Assembly (NCBI GenBank): GCA_011033025.1
Contig: WFMF01000081.1
Coordinates: forward strand, 372,001-436,000
DNA: 64,000 nucleotides
Source: Beroe forskalii
Taxonomy: Eukaryota; Ctenophora; Nuda; Beroida; Beroidae
Direction: 5' to 3'
Positions 32,606-43,479 of this stretch are shown in pieces. Both the position numbers and the translations under genes were made by a program. The notes below the pieces were generated by a model, which saw nothing but the letters and a program-made list of their open reading frames with translations, was not told where the DNA came from and did not search any database. Each line of letters opens with the position of its first letter. Position 1 is the stretch's first letter.

Positions 32606-33358
32606 CGTATAGGAGGGACGGGCTTCACAATGAGGTATAGCCGTAAAGTCTGTCTAACACACAGCTAACTTCGTAGGAGGGAGGGGCTGCACAATGAGGT
32701 ACTGCCAAGTCTGTCTAACACACAGCTAACTTCGTAGGGAGGAGGGGCTGCAATGAGGTACTGCCGTAAGTCTGTCTAACACACACCTAACTTCGTAGGA
32801 GGGAGGGGCTTCACAATGAGGTACTGCCGTAAGTCTGTCTAAGACACAGCTAACCTCGTAGGAGGGAGGGGCTGCACAATGAGGTACTGCCGTAAGTCTG
32901 TCTAACACATACCTAACTTCGTAGGAGGGAGGGGCTGCACAATGAGGTACTGCCGTAAGTCTGTCTAACACACACCTAACTTCGTAAGAGGGAGGGGCTT
33001 CACAATGAGGTACTGCCGTAAGTCTGTCTAAGACATGTGCTAAATAGGAGGGAGGGGCTGCACAATGAGGTTCTGCCGTAAGTCTGTCTAACACACACCT
33101 AACTTCGTAGGAGGGAGGGGCTGCACAATGAGGTACTGCCGTAAGTCTGTCTAACACACAGCTAACTTCGTAGGAGGGAGGGGCTGCACAATGAGGTTCT
33201 GCCGTAAGTCTGTCTAACACACAGCTAACTTCGTAGGAGGGAGGGGCTGCACAATGAGGTACTGCCGTAAGTCTGTCTAACACACAGCTAACCTCGTAGG
33301 AGGGAGGGGCTGCACAATGAGGTACTGCCGTAAGTCTGTCTAACACACAGCTATCTTC
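32606..33358 (-). repeat. 63-bp minisatellite (about 12 copies)
   Basis: Unit contains GGAGGGAGGGGCTGCACAAT, GAGGTACTGCCGTAAGTC and TGTCTAACACACAGCTAAC. The 63-bp period is a multiple of three, which leaves a 206-codon frame on the minus strand with a 21-residue period. There is no evidence that it is a gene. Confidence 0.9.
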
Positions 33359-33466
33359 GTATAATATAAAGTTACGTCCCTACCATGTCTTAAAGAGTGG
33401 GATTCACGAATTCGTGAGATTATAGCGCCGAATGGACCGCGTCAATGTAGCCTGGAGCTCTGTTAA

Positions 33467-34287
33467 TCTTACTATATATAATGCGTGTTGTTAATATATA
33501 TATATTTATTTATTTATGGCGATTCGTTTTCAAGTAGGCGACGAAATTCTTTTTTTCATCGTGTTGCAAAAACTTTATAATAAATCAGAAAAATAATATG
33601 AGATTTTCTCGGCCCTGAGGGGGCGTGGTGGGCCACGCCCTTTTTTCGCAAAAAATTAAAGTTTCTAATTTTTCCAAAATTCTCTCGCCATCGAGTTGCT
33701 TATGATGAATAAAAATTTTGAGAATTTTGTCCGAATTATTGTCATTCTGAGGGGCGTGGTGGGCCACGCCCTTTTTGTCGCAAAAATTAAACTTTCGAGT
33801 TTTTTCAAAATTCCTTCGCCATTGAGTTGCTTATGATGAATAAAAATTTTGAAAATTTTTGTCCGAATTATTGGGTCGCTCTGAGGAGCGTGAGAGGCCA
33901 CGCCCTTTTTTCGCAAAATTAAACTTTCGAATTTTTTCAAAATTCCTTCGCCATCAAGTTGCTTATGATGAATAAAAGTTTTGAGAATTTTGTCCGAATT
34001 ATTGTCACCCTAAGGGGCGTGGAGGCCACGCCCTTTTTTCGGAAAAAAAGGATTTTTCGAATTTTTTTCAAAAATTCCTTCGCTATGGAGTTGCTTATGA
34101 TGAGTAAAGGTTTTGAGAATATTGTCGGCAATATTGTTACCGTTGGGGCGGGAAGCTTTTTTTCCGTAGAAATTTAAGTTTCGAATTTCCCTCCAAACTC
34201 GTCGGTCAAATCACTGTCAAAGGGACATGTGGCCGTTAGCTCATGCGGCTGCCATCATTCGCCGTCCGTAGGACGGGAACCGACTAG
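33467..34287 (+). mobile_element. Helitron-like element, copy 3, complete
   Basis: Starts TCTTACTATATATAATGCG after an A, and ends with the hairpin at 34262-34276 and CTAG before a T. It holds four to five internal ~125-bp units (GTTGCTTATGATGAATAAAA, GGCCACGCCC). Longer than copy 2 by one unit. Non-autonomous. Confidence 0.88.
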
Positions 34288-35056
34288 TATTGATAATATA
34301 CACAGCCATCTTCGAAATGGTAACGTGAGGAGAATGTGCCCGGTTATCAAGAGTCGCATTGCGAGACGTTGTACAAGGGGGCCAGGCATCGTCTGGAAAG
34401 AGTCGTACAAGATACAATATAAGGAAATGCTAGGATAGGAACGCAATCACAATACCAGAAACGCAAGCTCAAGCTAAATTCAGATGATTTACCCAATTTG
34501 TATTTATGAATATGTTCAGTGCCGATATAGTATACAGTAAGGAGATGATTATAATTCATAGTTCTAACAGCTAGAGGCGTATTTTCAGAGGGCGGCAAGA
34601 AATGACACCAAATATCAGCGTCCTGAACCTTGATGATGACAACATCACCCAACAGCTACACCGATTATATACTCATCACCGTCCCCAAATGGTATGTATA
34701 GATGCATGAAGCAGCAAAGGCGTGCATAACGCCTCATAGTCTCTTGTGTAGGGATTTCATAGATCATTATCACCTAATCACCTATATCACCATGATAACA
34801 ATAATAAAAGTAACAGACAATATACGTATCAAATACGATATCACATGTCTAAGAGTGAGCAACAATAGTTGCAACCTAACAATTTCAGAGATTATAGGCT
34901 GCTGGAGCTATGCATGCTAACAAAGTAACAACACAGTGTAGCTGGTACAGTTAATTGTGACACAGAATCAAAGGATTTTGTGAGCCATTATCTAGCTGCT
35001 TCACATGATATTAACCATAAACAGCGCAGGAAGTTACGGTGACAGTTCGAACTGCA
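34288..35056. other. No gene recognised
   Basis: Unique sequence between the Helitron and the next TIR element. Short frames without support. Confidence 0.5.
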
Positions 35057-35064
35057 GATTTGTG

Positions 35065-36781
35065 GGTCGTATGAAAGTATACCAATGACCCCTGCTGACC
35101 CCCCCTTACCCCCCTACTGACCCCCTGCTGACCCCCCTACTGACCCCCTGGTGAACCCCTACTGACCCCCCTGGTGACCCCCTACCGAACTCTGTGGAAT
35201 AATTTTAAAAAGTGGCTGGGAATCTGTAAATAAAAAGTAAAAGTGGCTTTTTCAGCTTGAGGTAAAGACCAGCTGGTTTTGACATGTTTTCACTAATATG
35301 ACCGAAATTTTAAAAAATAAGTTCGATTGCTAGCCAGAGAAACAATAACAACGTGCAACAATGTTTTTCATTGAATATGGTAATTATTTTAAAATGTTTA
35401 TGATGGCTTATTTAGATAGTTTTCATTAAAAAAGTTTGACCAAAGTCAAACACAAAGGAAATATCGCGGCTGGTTTAGGAATGCGGTGGCTGGTTTTGGG
35501 AATGCGGTGGCTGGTTTAGGAATATGATGGCTGGTTTGGGAATGCGGTGGGAAATGCAGCTGCTGGATTCGGATTAGGCACCGGAAAAGTCGATTATGGT
35601 ATTTAGCTCTATGAATTTTATGGATTTTGAGTTCATCAATTACAGAATGTGTCCAGAAAGGCTCATTTCGTTCGAATTTAAGCTTTCGATTTTCTTATTT
35701 GAAATTTGACTGGGAATTTAATTCCTAAATTTATATTATTCCACTGGGCTGACCCTTGCTGACCCCTGCTGACCCCCTACTGACCCCTGGTGAACCCCCT
35801 GGTGACCCTGGTGAACCCCTACTGACCCCTACTGACCACTTCCGATCATAATTCTAACATATATCATGAATGTTTTAAAAGCATTTAAAACCCCAAATGT
35901 CAGTCATGTCAGTCATGTCAGTCATGTCAGTCATGTCAGTCATGTCAGTCATGTCAGTCATGTCAGTCATGTCAGTCATGTCAGTCATGTCAGTCATGTC
36001 AGTCATGTCAGTCATGTCAGTCATGTCAGTCATGTCAGTCATGTCAGTCATGTCAGTCATGTCAGTCATGTCAGTCATGTCGTCATGACAGTCATGTTAG
36101 TCATGTCAGTCATGTCAGTCATGTCAGTCCTTAGTCCAGTCATGTCAGTCATGTCAGACATGTCAGACATGACTGACATGACTGGACATGACTTATGACT
36201 GACATGACATGACTTGATCAAAGTAATTTGACTTGGAGGGTTTGACTAATTTGGCTTGACTAACTTGACTAACTTGACCGACCTGACTGACAGAACTGAC
36301 TTGAATGACTTTGAATAACTTGACTAACGTGACTGTCTGACTTATTTGACTGACTTGAATAACAGAATAACATAACGAACATGAAAAATATAACTGACTC
36401 GTTTATGTTTTTGAGCGTGCGTTTGAGATGCCTTTGATCGAGTGGCAATTGACCAATAAAAGCGTCATTATAAGGCTGAGTGCTATTTTAAATGCTTTTT
36501 TAAACATTCATGATATATGTCAGAATTATGATCAGAAGTGGTCAGTAGGGGGTAAATAGGGTTCACCAGGGGTCACCTAGGTTCACCAGGGGGTCAGTAG
36601 GGGTCAGCAGGGGGTCAATAGGGGTCAGTAAGGGTCAATGCAGGGGTTCACCAGGGGTCACCAGGGGTCAGTAAGGGGTTCACCAGGGGGTCAGTAGGGC
36701 TGTCAGTAGGGGTCAGCAGGGGGTCAGTAGGGGGTCAGCAGGGGGTCAGCAGGGGGGTCATTGGTATACTTTCATACGACC
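35065..36781. mobile_element. GGTCGTATGAAAG-type TIR element with near-perfect 8-bp target duplication
   Basis: Ends GGTCGTATGAAAGTATACC and its complement. The flanks are GATTTGTG (35057-35064) and GATTTGTA (36782-36789), a 7/8 match. Inside each end are CTGACCCC-type tandem repeats, then related inner blocks (GACCACTTCCGATCATAATT versus its complement). The middle holds a 9-bp microsatellite. No transposase frame. Same family as 38632-39261 and 17249-21837. Confidence 0.78.
35898..36200. repeat. 9-bp GTCATGTCA microsatellite
   Basis: About 20 perfect units, then variants, then a short inverted stretch (GACATGACTGACATGACT). It gives open frames on both strands that are only repeat (VSHVSH..., MTDMTD...). 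Confidence 0.9.
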
Positions 36782-36804
36782 GATTTGTATTAAGTTGAGT
36801 ATTT

Positions 36805-37000
36805 TGTAAGGGCAGGGGTCTGGGGGCGCAGCCCCCATAAGCCAGAGGGTTCCAAACATTTAAAATTGCGTGGTTTGATATTTCTACAATTAATGAAAAA
36901 TTTCATTGCTTAGTTAAGATTTAAAAAAACTATATTGATAGTGAATAAATGCTTAAATGGGGTGGGGGTCTGGGAGCGCAGCCCCAGGATCCAGAGGTTC
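36805..37000. repeat. Two copies of a GC-rich GGGGGCGCAGCCCCC-type hairpin
   Basis: GGGGTCTGGGGGCGCAGCCC at 36813 and GGGGTCTGGGAGCGCAGCCC about 150 bp later, each followed by CCAGAGG-type sequence. Each can form a strong hairpin. Confidence 0.6.
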
Positions 37001-37678
37001 CGGAACATATATAAAATTATTGGAACCATTACAAAACCAAAGACACTGTCCAACGTGTTGCTTTACAATAAAGGGCACACATTTCCACAGAACGTGTCAA
37101 GACAGTTAGATTTAGTGGAAGCTGCTAATGACCTTTAAGTTCAGAGATAGCATACATTACGATACTTAAGTGCAATGAGTTTTATTTTTTAAATTCGTTC
37201 CAAATGAAGACAATATTGAAGAGCCCGGGGCACGCCCAGTGCTAGGTCAGCTGGAGTCGCTGCGCAAGCATTAAATTTTAATCCAGCATTTCCTGACAAT
37301 ACAACGCATGGTAATAATAATGCTGTTTAAAACAGGAATCGTAGGTAATAATACAACGCATGGTAGCATCTTGAGTTTACAGAAGTGCGGTACGGTCAGC
37401 AACCACGGTGAGGGAAAGGACAGTCCCTCAGACTTTAGGAGCAGCCCCGCCATCTTAAGAGCTAGACTATCAGCCAAAATTAGGGGTAAGTGTATTATAG
37501 GGATTGTGATGAAATGCTCAAAAAATACATTTTATGAGCAGTTTGGGGATTTTGAAAAAATAATCCCCATATTTTCGAACCCTAAAATTTCGATCCCCGG
37601 ACTCATTGTCCCATGTCATTTCATCTTGTTAGGTGGTGTTTTATCACAGTGGTCATTGACCCCCTCCTCTGTCTACAG

Positions 37679-37828
37679 GAATGTTAGAATGGATCAGGCA
37701 AGGAACTGTGATAGAGAACAAGGCTAGCTTCACCATGTTAGTTCTCTCCCTCTTCCACATCATCACCTACTTCGCCTGGGTAATGGTGTGGATCGCTACT
37801 ATTCGGCGTTTCTTGGACTTCAGGAAAA
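37679..37828 (+). pseudogene. Duplicated GPCR exon 7, one base deleted
   Basis: Nearly identical to 23065-23215 in the opposite orientation, with the same acceptor CTGTCTACAG and donor GTACGT. One codon differs (AAG to AGG, Lys to Arg), and the A run before the donor has four A instead of five. Splicing to exon 8' would therefore shift the frame. There are no copies of exons 1-6 nearby, so this is a partial, broken duplicate. Confidence 0.8.
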
Positions 37829-37969
37829 GTACGTAGTTGATAGATGGCCGATCTTTTGCAAAGCCATAGTTCAATGAATACCATACATTTTATGATAGCA
37901 AGTCCACATTTAGGTTTCTGAGGCCGTTGAATCGATTGCCGATGCTTATTTTGCACTCAGACCTCCCTA

Positions 37970-38424
37970 CCTTATCGGACATAATTATCACGGACTTTAG
38001 TTTCACGGACTTGAAAACTTCAGTGACATTAATATTCACGCACGATCCAGCCATTTCAAATTTCAAGAAAACTTCAAAATTATTGGTTCGATTTTTCCAC
38101 GATTTGAATACTTGAATTGAATATTTTTTCAATATTTTTATTTTTCGTTAATCAATATGATAAATTTGCTTATTGCAGGTGCTAAGCATGAAAAAGAAGT
38201 ATAATTTCCTTAGAAATATTATCATTTGTGCATTTTAAGAGATGAAGTCAGAAATTTTGCGTCTCTGTAACCCCAGATATTTTAGGAGGAAATACCGGAC
38301 ATAATTTTCACGGACCTGAATATCACGGACATTTGTATCACGGACAAAATTTTCACGGACATCAATATTCACGCTGAAGTGCTCAGCGTGAATGTAATGT
38401 CCGTGATAATTATGTCCAATAAGG
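37970..38424. mobile_element. TA-flanked TIR element studded with GTCCGTGA, right-arm copy
   Basis: Mirror copy of 22474-22923 with the same ends and TA flanks. It was present before the duplication. Confidence 0.82.
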
Positions 38425-38631
38425 TATATACGGCCCCAGCCTTAACTGCGGACCCGTTCCATGAAAATGTGCGTTTTAGCGTCGACTTTGGACTTGCTGC
38501 CCTCGGCCAGTCCAATAATGCGACACGATTATCAATCGTCTGTTGAGACATATATGAACCACCACGTTCTACCTGTATGGTTTAAATCCGTACTTTAAAC
38601 CGTACTTAATTAATCCTTATTCCGTACTTTC

Positions 38632-39261
38632 GGTCATATGAAAGTATACCAATGACCCCCTACTGAACCCCTACTGACCCCCTGCTGACCCCCTGCTGAC
38701 CCCCTGGTGAACCCTTACTGACCCCCTGCTGACCCCTACTGACCCCCTTGGCAGGAACCCCTACTGACCCCCTTATGAGCTCTTGACCCCTGGTGAGCCC
38801 CTACTGACCCCCTGGTGAGCCCCTACTGACCACTTTCTGATCATTGTTTCAATTCTTATCAATATCATGAGTGATTTTGAACATCTTAAGGCACTTTAAA
38901 TTTCACTTTGCCTTATAATGACGCTTGACATGTTATTTATGTTAGTTATGAAGTTGTTGCAGCACACGTGGATGCTAGCCAGAACAAATGACCTGTTTAC
39001 CGTCCGGTTGTAATAATCATAAGGGGGTGCTAAGAGCTCAAAACGGATATGACCCAGAAATGGCAGTTTCAACTTTTACTCTGGAAAATGTGCGAAAAGG
39101 CAAAGTGAAATTTAAAGTGCTTTTAGATGTTAAAGAATTGAAACAGTGATCAGAAAGTGGTCAGTAGGGGTTCACCAGGGGGTCAGTAGGGGTTCACCAG
39201 GGGGTCAGTAGGGAGTCAGCAGGGGGTCAGTTGGGGGTCATTGGTATACGTTCATACGACC
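38632..39261. mobile_element. GGTCATATGAAAG-type TIR element, uninterrupted copy
   Basis: Ends GGTCATATGAAAGTATACC and GGTATACGTTCATACGACC (inverted), with CTGACCCC tandem repeats inside each end. It is the counterpart of 17249-21837 without the 4-kb foldback insertion. Confidence 0.78.
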
Positions 39262-39765
39262 ATTTTATTATATGAGGTTCACTTCAACTTCTAGTGACAT
39301 ATCGGTACGAGGATAACAAACTGGTGTGTGAGTTTTGGAATCCGCACCGATTTGTCACCTGAAGTAGAGTCTGTAGTCAATCAAATTAGTCGTCTGTAGG
39401 ATACATGAAGTAAGAACACGTGGTATATTGATTACACTTCGAGTGACAAATCCGTACGGGTGACATATAGGGGTCTAACAGCGTCAAAAAACCATATTTT
39501 CGTTCACAAATGCATGTCGTATGGTATTCATTGAACTATGCGGTTTTTGATATTTTCAGGCTTATATTGTGGTTAAGTTCAAAAATTGGCTTGGTTGGTG
39601 GTAGGTAATCGCAAATCGATTTTGCGCCATCAACAGCCATATTCTATTTACATTCTTTTTCAAAATGAAATTTTGGAAATTTCAAATCGTACCCAGCAAA
39701 TCGCCAAATTTCATCTTTTCTAATATCCTAAGAATTACCAAATCTCTAAAATTTTCCCACAACAG

Positions 39766-39925
39766 TTCACCGGACCACCAAGAAAGTTGGATCTTCCTGT
39801 ACCACTCGCGGAACACATTCGCCTACAACATCATGAACCACTACCCCCAAGCTACCTTTGCCAACGCAGCCTTCGTTCCCTGTCTCCTGGGATACAGCTT
39901 GCACCGGGGCAAGCACCAGCAATGA
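39766..39925 (+). pseudogene. Duplicated GPCR exon 8
   Basis: Same length and reading as 16021-16180, with intact acceptor CCCACAACAG and TGA. By itself it is intact, but it belongs to the broken right-arm copy. The stop lies in the first unit of the expanded 46-bp array. Confidence 0.8.
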
Positions 39926-41610
39926 CTGTCTCCTGGGATACAGCTTGCACCGGGGCAAGCACCAGCAATGACTGTCTCCTGGGATACAGCTTGCACTGGG
40001 GCAAGCACCAGCAATGACTTGTCTCCTGGGATACAGCTTGCACCGGGGCAAGCACCAGCAATGACTGTCTCCTGGGATACAGCTTGCACCGGGGGCAAGC
40101 ACCAGCAATGATTGTCTCCTGGGATACAGCTTGCACCGGGGCAAGCACCAGCAATGACTGTCTCCTGGGATACAGCTTGCACCGGGGCAAGCACCAGCAA
40201 TGATTGTCTCCTGGGATACAGCTTGCACCGGGGCAAGCACCAGCAATGACTGTCTCCTGGGATACAGCTTGCACCGGGGCAAGCACCAGCAATGACTGTC
40301 TCCTGGGATACAGCTTGCACCGGGGCAAGCACCAGCAATGACTGTCTCCTGGGATACAGCTTGCACCGGGGCAAGCACCAGCAATGACTGTCTCCTGGGA
40401 TACAGCTTGCACCGGGGCAAGCACCAGCAATGACTGTCTCCTGGGATACAGCTTGCACCGGGGCAAGCACCAGCAATGACTGTCTCCTGGGATACAGCTT
40501 GCACCGGGGCAAGCACCAGCAATGACTGTCTCCTGGGATACAGCTTGCACCGGGGCAAGCACCAGCAATGACTGTCTCCTGGGATACAGCTTGCACCGCG
40601 GCAAGCACCAGCAATGACTGTCTCCTGGGATACAGCTTGCACCGGGGCAAGCACTACTCACCAGCAATGACTGTCTCCTGGGATACAGCTTGCACCGGGG
40701 CAACCACCAGCAATGACTGTCTCCTGGGATACAGCTTGCACCGGGGCAACCACCAGCAATGACTGTCTCCTGGGATACAGCTTGCACCGGGCAAGCACCA
40801 GCAATGATTGTCTCCTGGGATACAGCTTGCACCGGGGCAAGCACCAGCAATGATTGTCTCCTGGGATACAGCTTGCACCGGGGGCAAGCACCAGCAATGA
40901 CTGTCTCCTGGGATACAGCTTGCACCGGGGCAAGCACCAGCAATGACTGTCTCCTGGGATACAGCTTGCACCGGGGCAAGCACCAGCAATGATTGTCTCC
41001 TGGGATACAGCTTGCACCGGGGCAAGCACCAGCAATGATTGTCTCCTGGGATACAGCTTGCACCGGGGCAAGCACCAGCAATGACTGTCTCCTGGGATAC
41101 AGCTTGCACCGGGGCAAGCACCAGCAATGACTGTCTCCTGGGATACAGCTTGCACCGGGGCAAGCACCAGCAATGACTGTCTCCTGGGATACAGCTTGCA
41201 CCGGGGCAAGCACCAGCAATGACTGTCTCCTGGGATACAGCTTGCACCGGGGCAAGCACCAGCAATGACTGTCTCCTGGGATACAGCTTGCACCGGGGCA
41301 AGCACCAGCAATGACTGTCTCCTGGGATACAGCTTGCACCGGGGCAAGCACCAGCAATGACTGTCTCCTGGGATACAGCTTGCACCGGGGCAAGCACCAG
41401 CAATGACTGTCTCCTGGGATACAGCTTGCACCGGGGCACCAGCAAAGACTTGTCTCCCTGGGATACAGCTTGCACCGGGGCAAGCACCAGCAATGACTGT
41501 CTCCCTGGTTGGCTTGCACCGGGGCAAGCACCAGCAATGACTGTCTCCTGGGATACAGCTTGCACCGGGGCAAGCACCAGCAATGACTGTCTCCTGGGGC
41601 AAGCACCAGT
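39885..41610 (+). repeat. 46-bp minisatellite, right arm (about 37 copies)
   Basis: Same unit as 15401-16067 in opposite orientation. It is more than twice as long, with its own variants (ATTGTCTCC, truncated units near 40660 and 41430-41520). All three frames of the minus strand stay open, the longest for 605 codons, with a 46-residue period that is simply three units of 46 bp. I do not regard these as genes. Confidence 0.9.
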
Positions 41611-42331
41611 TTTCTTTTATTAGAACTTGGCGTATATGAAACACCATACCATGAACTATTATAATTCATCAGTGATAAGCGCTTTTATCAAAGACTGTTG
41701 CCTTTTACTAATACTATACATTACGCTTATTAATGCCGATTTTTACTCAAAACCTATTTGATTTTGATTTTCGTACGACCACAGCGAATCAAGTATTACA
41801 AAAAAAAGTTAAGTTATAAGTTAAGAATATATTCAAACATGATCTATTGTTATGAAAGTGTGATAACTACTTTTAAAATTCATTTCTTTCTTTTTAATTT
41901 TATACGCTTGTTCTCAATTCCCTTTTAAATTCAATCTCATTGATGATAATCATGGCAGCTTTGATCCAGAACTCTGTGGCTCGGACCTCACGCCCTGAGA
42001 TCTCAATTATTTTCATGGTTTGGGGAAAGAACCAATATATCAAAGAGTCCGTCTGGGGGACCTTCACCTATAAGTATAACCCTTCTCAAAATTGGCTATT
42101 TAGAAACAGTGCGACTCACGAAGGGGTCAGACAACGTCTGACTGCTATGTGTGCTCATCAGTAAATAACAGAGGTAGTAAATAAGGTTGTAGATAGGGTT
42201 TTTAAAACCCCAAAATAATCCTTTCAAGGGATTTCCTTGGATTTATTGTGGTCCCAGCACTCAAAATAGATATAAAACAGGTTTTTCCTGAAAAGGAGAC
42301 TTTCTTAACTTGGGCTTCAGGTCCTTTTTTA

Positions 42332-42582
42332 CGGTATGTCTCCCATATAAACGGCTCTGAGTGACGTCACTGATCTAAACATCAATTTTTCTGTATCCTA
42401 AATCTAACCAACGCCCTAACCAAAACCCTAACCTTGATCCTAACCCTAACCCCAACAAATCCTGACCCTAATCAGGAACCTAACCCTTGTTCTTAAAGTG
42501 CCAGGTGCGCTTAATTATATTTTTCTGAGTAACGTCATTGTCATAGATAATGAAGGGTCCCTTTTACATGGGAGACTGACCC
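42332..42582. mobile_element. CCCTAA-containing MITE
   Basis: Ends GGTATGTCTCCCATATAAA and TTTACATGGGAGACTGACC are imperfect inverted repeats next to T-rich flanks. The interior contains telomere-like CCCTAACCC words and CAGGTGCGCTTAATTATA. Relatives at 14500-14690 and 45665-45857. Confidence 0.65.
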
Positions 42583-43130
42583 TTTTTAATTTTACTACCC
42601 TTATTAACTACCCTATTGACGAGGTAGGGTGGTAAATAGGGAGTTTATAAGGGAATAAACCCCGGAATAATGATTATAGACTCCTTTATTAGACTTGCAG
42701 TAGTCTAAATTAGACTTGCAGTAGTCGAAATAGATAACAAACAGATTTCCTGATGTAAAAAAACTGTCTAAGGTTTGCATCACAACCCTGTTTACTACCC
42801 TATTGACGAGGTCCTATTGACTGATGAGCACACATACGTGTGACAAAAACGTCCGACACTGGGTAGGGTAACCGGTAAGCACTGCACACTCACTCGACGG
42901 ACGTTGCCGCGCCCGTCTATTTCTTCTGACATTGACTGGATGGCGAGAGCGCAAAGTGACCCCCTTCGCGCGCGCCCAGAAGCGGCTCGTAGAAAATAGT
43001 CAGGGATGAATTGGTCCAATATCTAAATCCGTTGGCTTTGAATGTTAAAAGCGATTTAGCAACTGGATATGTTATTTAAGACCCTAAGGAAGCTAACGTG
43101 ACTTGTCGACAATTTTGTATCAGCCGACCA
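42583..43130. other. No gene; short duplicated segments
   Basis: The stretch 42835-42990 (AAAACGTCCGACACTGGGT, GTAAGCACTGCACAC, GCGCGCGCCCAGA) resembles 14690-14850 in shuffled form. Nothing codes convincingly. Confidence 0.5.
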
Positions 43131-43470
43131 CACCCTTTTTTGACCACGCCCATCTTGCGCGTAGGAAAATACCCATAACTTCGGTTCCTTTTGGAGTTAA
43201 GAACAAAGGTTCCACCTTAAAATGACCGCAATGGCCACATTATGCCAGGCGGATGATAGTTCCAAAGCCCTAGGACCTTCCGTTTTCGAGTTACAGTCCA
43301 AAAACTGATTTTACGTCACTCGCGAGGAAGCACCTTGTGAAAAATGTAACTTTCGTTCCTTTTGGAGTTGAGAGCAAACCAACCACCTTAAAATGATCGC
43401 AATCAACACATTATAGGGGTAGGTAACAGTACTGAAGCCCTGGGATTTTTTGTTTTGGAGTAATAACTCA
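43130..43470 (+). repeat. Two units of a dispersed repeat (AAAATGACCGCAATGG type)
   Basis: Two related ~170-bp units containing TTCCTTTTGGAGTT and AAAATGACCGCAATGG. A third, more distant relative lies at 62820-63000 (AAAATGACCGCAATGGTC, GGGCGGATGA). Confidence 0.6.
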
Positions 43471-43479
43471 ATAGAAAAA

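Larger units (their letters stand above)
37300..42115. repeat. Right arm of the large inverted duplication
   Basis: Mirror of 14875-23605. It contains copies of GPCR exons 7 and 8, the shortened intron between them (1.9 kb), the GTCCGTGA element, the uninterrupted GGTCATATG element and a longer 46-bp array. It lacks the foldback element and the mariner-like MITE, and so provides their unoccupied sites. Ends are approximate. Confidence 0.85.

Noticed and set aside
32726-33346. 206-codon frame with 21-residue repeats (CVLDRLTAVPHCAAPPSYEV)
   Set aside because: It is a 63-bp minisatellite whose period is a multiple of three. Units vary in ways that do not favour silent changes, and there is no flanking gene structure.
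35866-36198. Frames of VSH and MTD repeats
   Set aside because: Pure 9-bp microsatellite, open on both strands.
39767-41669. Frames of 269-605 codons across the 46-bp array (minus strand), and 226-274 codons at 15333-16179
   Set aside because: The 46-residue period is exactly three 46-bp units read through all three frames. Openness comes from the unit lacking stops, not from selection. There is no start or splice context.
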